This document shows positions 1 through 6,678 of a DNA stretch of 9,714 nucleotides, piece by piece. The stretch is from Aquirhabdus sp. (GTDB lineage Bacteria > Pseudomonadota > Gammaproteobacteria > Pseudomonadales > Moraxellaceae): positions 1 to 9,714 of the forward strand of contig JASLJP010000176.1 of assembly GCA_030152425.1 (NCBI GenBank), in the 5' to 3' direction. The translations under genes were made by a program, and so were the position numbers. The notes under the pieces are model-generated. The model saw only the letters and a program-made list of their open reading frames with translations, was not told where the DNA came from and searched no databases. The first letter of the stretch is position 1, and each line of letters opens with the position of its first letter.

Positions 1-951
1 GCCAATAACTACAGTGAAGTCAAAGCAGTAAACCGTACTGGAGATGGCTTTAGCCTGACGGTTGCAGACAGCCTCACAGGCGACACTGTCGAAATCAATG
101 CCAAACAAGTGGCGAATGCCACCGGCGCATGGGCGGATATCCTGTCGGCGACGGGTGCCAAGGTGCGCCCGCAGCGCGGCAGCCATATCTTTATCCCAGC
201 CTCTAAAGTCGCAATCAAAGACTGCCTGACCATCATGCACCCGGATGATGGTCGTCCGGTGTTTATCTATCCGTGGAAAGGGGAAACCTGTATCGGCACC
301 ACCGATCTGGATCATCGCGAGTCGCCAAATACCGAGCCACACTGCACGTCAGCCGAGATCGACTACCTGCTCAAAGTGGCCAATCACCAGCTACCGAGCG
401 TGACCGTGACGCGCGCCGACATCATCTCGACCATGGCTGGCGTACGTCCGATCATCGGCTCGGGCACCGGCGCCGATCCCTCTAAAGAGCGCCGCGACCA
501 TCTGGTGTGGACGGGCAGCAATGGCGTGGTGTCGGTGTCGGGTGGCAAGCTGACGACGTTCCGCCTCATCGCGCTGGACGTGCTGCATGCGCTGCATCTG
601 ATCAACGACAAACAGCTTAAAGACGCGCAAAGCAATCGCAAGCTGCGCTGCTTTAACCATCAGGTCGCAGATCCGTGTAACCTTAGCTCACCGCTGGTCA
701 AGGTGCCGCGCGGCGCAGATCTGCTGGCGCAGGCCGAATGGATCTTGAACCATGAGATGGTGCTGCATCTGGATGACCTGATGTTACGTCGTCTGCGTGC
801 GGGCAATATGCTGCCAAACGGCGGCGCCGAAGTGCTGGATACGCTAAAGCCCCTGTGCCAGCAACTCTTAGGCTGGGATGATGCAGCGTGGCGTGCGGAA
901 GTCGCGCGTTATCAGCAGATCATTGCCAACTACTATGGGTTTGCGGCTTAA
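1..951 (+). CDS. glpD: Aerobic glycerol-3-phosphate dehydrogenase, C-terminal part (5' end outside window)
   Basis: The reading frame is open from base 1 to the TAA at 949-951. It gives 316 residues, against about 500 for full-length GlpD, so the N-terminal FAD dinucleotide-binding fold lies upstream. GlpD is a membrane-associated flavoenzyme that oxidises sn-glycerol-3-phosphate to dihydroxyacetone phosphate and passes electrons to ubiquinone. Visible family motifs, in fragment numbering, are HPDDGRPVFIYPWKGET (80-96), followed by the IGTTDLDH stretch (98-105); MAGVRPIIGSG (145-155); and the FAD-contacting SVSGGKLTTFR (178-188). From about residue 190 the sequence is the helical C-terminal domain, ending with the typical acidic/aromatic helix GWDDAAWRAEVARYQ (291-305). 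No frameshift or internal stop is seen. The next gene, a sugar kinase on the same strand, begins 45 nt later with no terminator between, so co-transcription is likely. An internal ATG or GTG start is not needed. Confidence 0.95.
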   Translation, partial: ANNYSEVKAVNRTGDGFSLTVADSLTGDTVEINAKQVANATGAWADILSATGAKVRPQRGSHIFIPASKVAIKDCLTIMHPDDGRPVFIYPWKGETCIGTTDLDHRESPNTEPHCTSAEIDYLLKVANHQLPSVTVTRADIISTMAGVRPIIGSGTGADPSKERRDHLVWTGSNGVVSVSGGKLTTFRLIALDVLHALHLINDKQLKDAQSNRKLRCFNHQVADPCNLSSPLVKVPRGADLLAQAEWILNHEMVLHLDDLMLRRLRAGNMLPNGGAEVLDTLKPLCQQLLGWDDAAWRAEVARYQQIIANYYGFAA

Positions 952-982
952 TCGCATTGGGTCAATTGAGAGGGATCTCATC

Positions 983-987
983 GAGGA
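983..987 (+). promoter_or_regulatory. Ribosome binding site of the FGGY kinase gene
   Basis: GAGGA lies nine bases before the ATG at 997 and supports that start over internal ones. It sits in the 45-nt gap after glpD. No promoter or terminator is evident in that gap. Confidence 0.65.
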
Positions 988-996
988 TTATTAGAC

Positions 997-2556
997 ATGT
1001 CATCACCCGAATTATTGCTCGCCATCGACCAAGGCACGCAGAGTGTGCGTGCCATGCTGTTCGACCTCCATGGTCAGCTGGTGGCCAAGTCACAGCAGCA
1101 TATCGAGCCGTATTTTTCCGAGCAGCCCAACTGGGCAGAGCAGCACGCCAGCTATTTTTGGGAGAATCTGGTCAAAGCCTGTCAGGGGCTATGGCAAGCA
1201 CATCCCGAGCTGAAATCGCGCGTCGTGGCCGCATCGCTGACCTGTCAGCGCGCCACCATGATCTGTCTGGACAAAGACCTGCAGCCGCTGCGTCCGGCGA
1301 CGATCTGGCTCGACTCCAGACGCACCGACAAGTTCCCCAAGCTGCCGCTGTGGTTTAAGACTGCGATCAAGGCCGTCCAGCAAGAGGACATCATTCTGCA
1401 ACTGCAATCCAAAGCGGAATGTAACTGGCTGGCCGTCGATCATCCCGACATCTGGGCGAAAACCGCGCACTTCGTCCAACTCTCGGGCTATCTGACGCTG
1501 AAGCTGACCGACCGCCTCAATGACGCTGTCGCCTCGCAAATCGGCTATATCCCGTTCGACTACAAAAAACAAAAGTGGGCCAATGCCTTAGACTTTAGAT
1601 GGCGCGCGCTGACGCTTAAACCGTCGCAATTGCCGCCATTGGTGCAGTCCTCCGAGTCGCTGGGCAAGATCAGCGCCCAAGCCGCGCGCGAGACGGGTAT
1701 CCCTGAGGGGATCGTGCTGTATGCCTCGGGTGCGGATAAAGCCTGTGAGGTGCTGGCCGCCGGGGCAATCTCCCCCGAGGTCGGCTGTCTCTCCTATGGC
1801 ACCACGGCGACGTTTAATACCGGCAACAGCAAGTATGTCGAGCCGCTGCCGTTTTTGCCGGCCTATCCGGCCGCCGTGCCACATGCCTATAACTCGGAAT
1901 TCATGGTCTTTCGTGGCTACTGGATGGTGAACTGGTTTAAGCGTGAATTCGCGGCGCAAGAAGTGCTCGCCGCGCGTGACCAAGGCATCGAGCCGGAATT
2001 GCTGTTTGATGACCTGCTGCGCCAGTCGCCGCCCGGAGCAATGGGGCTGATGCTGCAGCCGTTTTGGACACCGGGGACCAAGTTTCCGGGGCCGGAAGCC
2101 AAAGGCTCGATCATCGGCTTTGGCGATGTGCATACTCGCGCCCATATGTATCGCGCGATCATCGAAGGCATCGGCTATGCGCTGCGCCAAGGCAAAAATA
2201 CGCTGGAAAAACGCAATGGCGTGCCGATTACACGGCTAAAAGTCGCGGGTGGTGGCTCGCAAAGCGATGAAATCATGCAAATCACCGCCAATATCTTTGG
2301 CCTGCCTGCCGAGCGCCCGCATACCTTTGAAACCTCGGGGCTGGGCGCAGCGATCAACGCCGCCGTTGGCGCGGGCTACTATAAAGACCACGCCGAGGCC
2401 GTCAAGGCCATGAGCCATCAAGGCAAGGTCTTTCATCCGCAGCCGGAGTTTGTCGAGCTATACAACCAGCTCTACAACGAGGTCTATAGCAAGATCTATC
2501 CGAGCCTGCAGCCGCTATTCAAGGCGATCAGGAAGATCACAGGCTATCCAAAGTAG
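997..2556 (+). CDS. FGGY-family carbohydrate/polyol kinase, substrate uncertain
   Basis: This 519-residue protein has the usual FGGY-kinase length and two actin-like ATPase domains. The N-terminal phosphate-1 loop is AIDQGTQSVRAMLFD (9-23). The substrate-side segment has CQRATMI (83-89) and ATIWLDSRR (101-109). The probable catalytic base is Asp247 in YASGADKACE (242-251). The C-terminal ATP-binding motif is VAGGGSQSDEIMQI (416-429), and ETSGLGAAINAAVG (445-458) closes the second domain. The reaction is ATP-dependent phosphorylation of a sugar or polyol in the cytoplasm. Its position directly after glpD suggests a role in glycerol or polyol catabolism. Classical GlpK, however, has Arg-Glu in an NQRET motif and GDQQAA around the catalytic Asp; here these read QRAT and GADKAC, so it is not a canonical glycerol kinase. 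A xylulose-kinase-like or unassigned member of COG1070 is the safer label. The start is chosen on the GAGGA ribosome site. Confidence 0.9.
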   Translation: MSSPELLLAIDQGTQSVRAMLFDLHGQLVAKSQQHIEPYFSEQPNWAEQHASYFWENLVKACQGLWQAHPELKSRVVAASLTCQRATMICLDKDLQPLRPATIWLDSRRTDKFPKLPLWFKTAIKAVQQEDIILQLQSKAECNWLAVDHPDIWAKTAHFVQLSGYLTLKLTDRLNDAVASQIGYIPFDYKKQKWANALDFRWRALTLKPSQLPPLVQSSESLGKISAQAARETGIPEGIVLYASGADKACEVLAAGAISPEVGCLSYGTTATFNTGNSKYVEPLPFLPAYPAAVPHAYNSEFMVFRGYWMVNWFKREFAAQEVLAARDQGIEPELLFDDLLRQSPPGAMGLMLQPFWTPGTKFPGPEAKGSIIGFGDVHTRAHMYRAIIEGIGYALRQGKNTLEKRNGVPITRLKVAGGGSQSDEIMQITANIFGLPAERPHTFETSGLGAAINAAVGAGYYKDHAEAVKAMSHQGKVFHPQPEFVELYNQLYNEVYSKIYPSLQPLFKAIRKITGYPK

Positions 2557-2570
2557 CGGCCATGCCGCTA
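2554..2570. repeat. Small perfect inverted repeat overlapping the kinase stop codon
   Basis: TAGCGGC / GCCGCTA (2554-2560 and 2564-2570) pair perfectly around a three-base loop, and the TAG stop is part of the left arm. There is no following T-run, so it is not a terminator by itself. It may stabilise the mRNA 3' end together with the terminator 35 nt downstream, or be fortuitous. Confidence 0.45.
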
Positions 2571-2604
2571 ACTCCGGCAAACTGATCTGCCCCCGCGTTA
2601 CGCT

Positions 2605-2633
2605 AAAAAGCCGCATGCCAGATGCGGCTTTTT
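2605..2633. terminator. Rho-independent terminator after glpD-kinase unit
   Basis: AAAAAGCCGCAT (2605-2616) and ATGCGGCTTTTT (2622-2633) form a perfect 12-bp stem around the loop GCCAG. A GC core with a T-run on the plus strand and an A-run upstream makes a strong intrinsic terminator that could work in both directions. It separates the glycerol-related unit from the receptor gene. Confidence 0.92.
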
Positions 2634-2741
2634 CGTGCTTGTGGCCAGACTTCGTCTCTCTGCCGTAGACAACTGCCTCTGCCGCCTATATCCCATCCCA
2701 TACTGGCCTTCTAAACAGCGAACTGCGGCGAGCCCTCGCAT

Positions 2742-2770
2742 TTGATACAAATTCCCATTACAATAATGAT
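2742..2770 (+). promoter_or_regulatory. Possible sigma-70 promoter of the TonB receptor
   Basis: TTGATA (2742-2747) resembles a -35 box. After 17 bases, AATGAT (2765-2770) is a weak -10 candidate that falls inside the Fur-like site. The arrangement suits Fur repression by polymerase occlusion, but the -10 matches only 4 of 6 consensus bases and other hexamers nearby are possible. Confidence 0.3.
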
Positions 2771-2780
2771 TCTCATTTAC
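2762..2780. promoter_or_regulatory. Fur box (ferric uptake regulator operator)
   Basis: The 19 bases at 2762-2780 match the classical Fur consensus (GATAATGATAATCATTATC) at 14 positions by hand alignment, including the unbroken left block ATAATGAT and right block TCATT. The site sits 35 bases before the ATG of a siderophore receptor gene, in a short AT-rich stretch, exactly where Fur operators of such genes lie. Iron-replete repression of the receptor is the inference. Confidence 0.75.
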
Positions 2781-2815
2781 ATTTATGTTAAAGACCCTTA
2801 CTCAGGAAATCTATC

Positions 2816-4966
2816 ATGCCGCCTAAACCGTTTAGATTTACCCCGCTGGCGTTGGCCATGTCGCTCTGTGCCTTCAGTCCTATAAGCCATGCTGCCACTG
2901 ACGGCATCGCACAGCCGCTGGCAACATCCCCGCAGGAACAAGATTTGCCGACCATCTCGGTCAAGGTCAAGAAAAATGCCACCGATCCGCTGTCGCTCAC
3001 CAAGCAGACCGCCAGCGGTGCACTGGGGAGCCGCTCGCAGCTCGACACCCCGTTTGCCACCACCGTGGTGAGTGCGCAAGCGCTGGAAAACCGTCAAGTC
3101 GCGACCATCGGTCAGGTATTTGCCACAGACGCCTCGGTGGTCACCTCCGGTAGCCGCTACTCGACACGACCAAACTTCCTCACCGTGCGCGGGCTGGGGC
3201 TGGATAACTTTAATAGCTTTAAAATAAATGGATTACCTATCGTTAACTATGGCATCGAGCTGCCGTTTGAGTCTTTTGAGCAAATCGAAATGCTCAAAGG
3301 TCTGTCCGGCTTTATGTATGGCTTTGGCGCACCCGGGGGGATCGTCAACTACGTGACCAAGAAACCCACCGCACAGCCCACCCAGAGCGTCGATCTGGGC
3401 TATAAATCGAATAGCATCTGGACAGAGCATGTCGATCTCGGTGGCCGCGTCGGTGACGATGATCGGTTTGGCTACCGTCTCAATGCCAGCCATGAACAGG
3501 GTGGTAGCTATATCAAAGGCGGCGATACCACGCGCAACTCCCTATCGCTGGCGCTGGATGCACGCCTGACTCCGGATCTGCTGTGGACCTTCGATACGAT
3601 CATCCAGAACCGCAAGGCCACTGGATCGCCCAACTATATTTCGCTGGAAGCCTATCCAGACACCACGCTGCCCAGCCCGATCAGCGGCACGCGCAATCTG
3701 TCTTCGACCACCAACGGCATCCAAGCGTCCAAATTTCAGCTCTATATGACCGGACTTGAGTACACCCTCAACCCAGACTGGACACTCTCGACCAATATCA
3801 ACTATGCGGATACCAAACGCCGCTATACCGAAGACATTCCGATCCTCACCAGTCGTCAGGGCGACTACGATAACTATATCTACGATCAAGCCAATGAATA
3901 CGGCTATCGCCAATGGCAAGCCTTGCTCAGCGGCAATGCCGCGACGGGTTCAGTGGCACATCACATCGTGCTTGGTAGTCAGTGGCAACAAGAATTTGGC
4001 AAATATAATACCGACTCGGTCTACGACAAGATCGGCACGGGAAATCTGTACCGCCCGAGTGTGATCTCCTACGTCAGTACCATTACGCCGCAGATGTACA
4101 AAGGCAACACCTACGACCAGACCGCATTTTTTGTCAGCGATACGGTCAAGCTAGACGCGCAGTGGTCAGTGCTGGCTGGTCTGCGTGCCACCAACTACCA
4201 GCAAACCGGATTTGACCCCACGGGCAAGGAGACTTCGGACTATCAGAAAAACAATGTCTACACGCCGACGCTGGCGCTGATGTATAAGCCCCAGCCCAAT
4301 ACCACACTCTACGGCAGCTATGTCCAGTCGCTGGAACAAGGCAGCACGGTCAGCGAACAGTACAAAAATGCCAATCAGCTCCTCGCGCCGCTGAAAAGCG
4401 CGCAATATGAAATCGGGATCAAAAGCGAGCATCGTCAATGGAGTACGACCGCCGCGCTGTTCCGCATCGAACGCGGTGCCGAATATGCCGATCCAGATAA
4501 TTACTATGTGCAAAACGGCATCGTGCGCTATCAAGGTCTGGAGCTAAACGGCGCGTTTAAAGCGCCTGAGGGCTGGACGCTGGGCGCAAATCTGCTGCTG
4601 CTCGACCCCAAATATGTCAAAACCAACACCGCCATCGACGGTAATACCGTGGCGGCGGCCTCCAAATATGTCGCCGCAGTGCACGCCAGCTACAACGTCG
4701 CACAGATCGCTGGACTGTCGGTGGATGCCGATGGCAAATATGTCGGGGCTTCTCAGGTAGACAGCGGTAATACCATCAAGCTGCCGGCCTATTTCACACC
4801 CAATCTCGGCGTCAGCTATGCCACACGTCTGGGCGGCCATGCCATCACCTTGCGCGCGCGCATCGAAAACCTCACAGGGCATAACTACTGGTATACCCAG
4901 CAAGAAGGCGCCCTGCTGGTTGGCGCGCCGCGCACGGCCAGTCTGAATGTGAAATACAACTTCTAA
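2816..4966 (+). CDS. TonB-dependent siderophore receptor (outer membrane)
   Basis: This 716-residue protein has the full length expected for a siderophore receptor. A signal peptide covers residues 1-26, with a hydrophobic core around 10-23 and an AxA-like cleavage after SHA. A TonB-box-like segment, LPTISVKV, lies at 44-51. The plug domain (about 77-185) includes the VRGLGLDNF loop (124-132) and YGFGAPGGIVNYVTKKP (168-184). The remainder is the beta-barrel, closing with a final strand that ends in KYNF, the terminal Phe typical of outer-membrane proteins. Only about 50 residues separate the signal peptide from the plug, so there is no STN signalling domain and it should not drive a FecIR-type cascade. 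The AGGAA ribosome site (2804-2808) fixes the start. The Fur-like operator upstream suggests iron-repressed import of a ferric chelate, but the ligand cannot be read from sequence. The gene stands alone, with no siderophore biosynthesis or ABC genes alongside. Confidence 0.93.
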   Translation: MPPKPFRFTPLALAMSLCAFSPISHAATDGIAQPLATSPQEQDLPTISVKVKKNATDPLSLTKQTASGALGSRSQLDTPFATTVVSAQALENRQVATIGQVFATDASVVTSGSRYSTRPNFLTVRGLGLDNFNSFKINGLPIVNYGIELPFESFEQIEMLKGLSGFMYGFGAPGGIVNYVTKKPTAQPTQSVDLGYKSNSIWTEHVDLGGRVGDDDRFGYRLNASHEQGGSYIKGGDTTRNSLSLALDARLTPDLLWTFDTIIQNRKATGSPNYISLEAYPDTTLPSPISGTRNLSSTTNGIQASKFQLYMTGLEYTLNPDWTLSTNINYADTKRRYTEDIPILTSRQGDYDNYIYDQANEYGYRQWQALLSGNAATGSVAHHIVLGSQWQQEFGKYNTDSVYDKIGTGNLYRPSVISYVSTITPQMYKGNTYDQTAFFVSDTVKLDAQWSVLAGLRATNYQQTGFDPTGKETSDYQKNNVYTPTLALMYKPQPNTTLYGSYVQSLEQGSTVSEQYKNANQLLAPLKSAQYEIGIKSEHRQWSTTAALFRIERGAEYADPDNYYVQNGIVRYQGLELNGAFKAPEGWTLGANLLLLDPKYVKTNTAIDGNTVAAASKYVAAVHASYNVAQIAGLSVDADGKYVGASQVDSGNTIKLPAYFTPNLGVSYATRLGGHAITLRARIENLTGHNYWYTQQEGALLVGAPRTASLNVKYNF

Positions 4967-4983
4967 GGGTCGAGGCTCTACCG

Positions 4984-5021
4984 AGCCGCTGCATGCCTTA
5001 GCAGGCTGCGGCGGCTTTTTT
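4984..5021 (+). terminator. Rho-independent terminator after the receptor gene
   Basis: AGCCGCTGCA (4984-4993) pairs with TGCGGCGGCT (5007-5016) with one U-G wobble. An inner GCC/GGC stem (4995-4997 with 5004-5006) extends it around the loop TTAGCA, with one bulged T at 4994. A run of six T (5016-5021) follows. A competing small hairpin, GGCTC/GAGCC (4974-4978 with 4983-4987), overlaps the left arm. Confidence 0.88.
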
Positions 5022-5121
5022 ATGGATGGCGGGTGGCCGCAAATGACTAGCGAATCGGCCACCGACCACCTGCCGCCCAACCCCCTCATCCATGCTACTC
5101 TCTCAAAAAACCGACCGAGCC

Positions 5122-5126
5122 AAGGA
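5122..5126 (+). promoter_or_regulatory. Ribosome binding site that decides the amidase start
   Basis: AAGGA is six bases upstream of the ATG at 5133. The frame stays open back to an ATG at 5022, but that ATG directly abuts the receptor terminator and has no comparable ribosome site, so 5133 is preferred. Confidence 0.7.
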
Positions 5127-5132
5127 CCTCCC

Positions 5133-6611
5133 ATGAGCATCAGCCCCACAGACTATCCAAACGCCAGCCAACTGCTCAAAGCTCTGGCCGATGGCAGCAT
5201 CACCAGCCGCGCGCTGCTGGAGGGCTATCTGGCGCGTATCGCGGAAAAGAACCCCGCCTTGAATGCCGTGATCGCACTGGATATCGACGCTGCACGACTA
5301 CGGGCGGATGAGGCCGATGCGGCGCGGGCGCGCGGCGAATCGTGGGGGGTGCTGCATGGCCTGCCGATGACCATCAAAGATACCTATGAAGTGCCGGGCA
5401 TGGTCTGTGCGGCAGGTGCGCCAAAATACAGCCAGCATGTCCCCACCCAGCCGGCCTATGCGGTGCAGCGCCTGCTGGATGCGGGGGCGATCCTGTTTGG
5501 CAAGACCAATGTGCCGTACCTCGCGGCGGATGTACAGAGCTATAACAAGGTGTATGGCACCAGCAATAACCCATGGAATATCGCGCTGACCCCCGGCGGC
5601 TCGTCGGGTGGCGCGGCGGCGGCACTGGCGGCGGGCTTTACCCCGCTCGAGCTGGGCAGTGATATCGGTGGCTCGATCCGCATTCCGGCGCATTTCTGCG
5701 GGGTGTATGGCCATAAACCAACCTATGGCATCATTTCATTGCGCGGTCATATCCCGGGGCCGCGCGGTACGCTGGCCGAGCCGGCACTGGCGGTGGCAGG
5801 GCCGATGGCACGCACGGCGGCCGATCTGGCACTGATGCTGGATGTGGTGGCGGGCACGCCACCCGATATGCAGCCCGGCTGGCAGCTCAAACTGCCTGCA
5901 GCACGGCATAAGTCCCTGAACAAATATCGGGTGCTGTTCTGGGTCGATGATGCCGAATGTCTGATCGACGCCGAGATGCGCGCAGTCTATGACCAACTGC
6001 AGCAGACGCTGATCGCAGCGGGTGTGGAGGTGGTCGTCGGGGCACCACAGCAGATCAAGCTCGGTGCGCTCTACGCCATCTATGCACGCCAACTGAGCAG
6101 TGCGATGCTGGGCGCAGTCCCCAAAGCCGTGCGGGTGATGATGGGCTGGGCAGCACCGAGTCTGGCCAAATTTGGTAAATACCTCAAAGCGCCGCAGCAT
6201 GTCGATCAGTTTAGCGCGGGCGCAGGTCTAAGCCATCTGGACTGGCTGGTCAGCCATGAGCGCGGGCTGCATCTGCGGGAGAAATTCATGTCTACATTCA
6301 AAGACTTTGATGTGATCTTGGCACCGCCGACGCTGACCACGGCGTTTGCCCATGATCACTCGGCCGCGTTTGGCCTCCGCAAAGTGCGCGTCAACGGCAA
6401 AGCGCGTAATTATCTCGATCTGTTTATGTGGATCTCCCCCGCGACGTTGCTGGGGCTACCTGCCACCTCGGCACCCGTGGGGGTCACGGCAGGCGGTGCG
6501 CCGGTCAACATTCAGATCATCGGCGCGCCTTTTGAGGATAAAACCACGATCAAGTTTGCCGAACTCATGGCCAAGGTGATCGGCGGCTTTGTGAAGCCGC
6601 CGCACTATTAA
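5133..6611 (+). CDS. Amidase (amidase signature family)
   Basis: From the ATG at 5133 this is a 492-residue cytoplasmic-type hydrolase of the usual family length, with no signal peptide. The Ser-cisSer-Lys triad is intact: Lys82 in MTIKDTYE, cis-Ser157 in TPGGSSGGA (153-161), and nucleophile Ser181 in GSDIGGSIRIPA (175-186). The spacings (75 and 24 residues) equal those of the characterised fatty acid amide hydrolase triad. The family hydrolyses carboxamides to acid plus ammonia or amine; members include GatA, indoleacetamide hydrolases and 6-aminohexanoate cyclic dimer hydrolases. GatA is unlikely because no gatB or gatC adjoins and the length and C-terminal half suggest a free-standing amidase. 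The substrate is unknown. It has no obvious partner: the receptor upstream has its own terminator and the genes downstream converge. No clear promoter was found in 5022-5132. Confidence 0.9.
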   Translation: MSISPTDYPNASQLLKALADGSITSRALLEGYLARIAEKNPALNAVIALDIDAARLRADEADAARARGESWGVLHGLPMTIKDTYEVPGMVCAAGAPKYSQHVPTQPAYAVQRLLDAGAILFGKTNVPYLAADVQSYNKVYGTSNNPWNIALTPGGSSGGAAAALAAGFTPLELGSDIGGSIRIPAHFCGVYGHKPTYGIISLRGHIPGPRGTLAEPALAVAGPMARTAADLALMLDVVAGTPPDMQPGWQLKLPAARHKSLNKYRVLFWVDDAECLIDAEMRAVYDQLQQTLIAAGVEVVVGAPQQIKLGALYAIYARQLSSAMLGAVPKAVRVMMGWAAPSLAKFGKYLKAPQHVDQFSAGAGLSHLDWLVSHERGLHLREKFMSTFKDFDVILAPPTLTTAFAHDHSAAFGLRKVRVNGKARNYLDLFMWISPATLLGLPATSAPVGVTAGGAPVNIQIIGAPFEDKTTIKFAELMAKVIGGFVKPPHY

Positions 6612-6629
6612 AACCATGTGCAGCGCTCA

Positions 6630-6659
6630 ACCAAAAGCGGAGAGTAATCCGCTTTTGGT
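6630..6659. terminator. Probable bidirectional terminator between convergent genes
   Basis: ACCAAAAGCGGA (6630-6641) and TCCGCTTTTGGT (6648-6659) form a perfect 12-bp stem with the loop GAGTAA. It lies in the 67-nt gap between the converging amidase and outer-membrane channel genes. The T-rich part is inside the stem and there is no clean T-tail on either strand, so termination efficiency is less certain than for the other two hairpins. Confidence 0.7.
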
Positions 6660-6678
6660 CTGTCTGGTGGCGGTGTTT

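Noticed and set aside
967..980. Small hairpin TGAGA/TCTCA between glpD and the kinase
   Set aside because: The stem is five pairs with no T-run, so it is too weak to call a terminator or regulatory element.
888..1358. 156-codon plus-strand frame bridging glpD and the kinase
   Set aside because: It overlaps two well-supported genes in another frame and its translation shows no domain.
1588..2190. 200-codon open frame on the minus strand inside the kinase gene
   Set aside because: It is antisense to a clear FGGY kinase, rich in Arg/Gln/His as expected for a shadow of GC-rich coding DNA, and has no recognisable domain.
2634..2741. Possible small gene or RNA between the kinase terminator and the Fur region
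   Set aside because: No ORF with a ribosome site, no promoter-plus-terminator pair and no repeat beyond a 4-bp hairpin (AGAC/GTCT) was found; it appears to be plain spacer.
5022..5132. Longer amidase start at 5022 adding 37 residues
   Set aside because: The ATG abuts the T-run of the receptor terminator, has no ribosome site, and the added residues are low-complexity with no family counterpart. The ATG at 5133 has AAGGA six bases upstream.
4544..5149. 201-codon minus-strand open frame across the receptor 3' end and terminator
   Set aside because: It mostly mirrors the receptor coding sequence and runs through the terminator hairpin; no ribosome site or family motif was seen.
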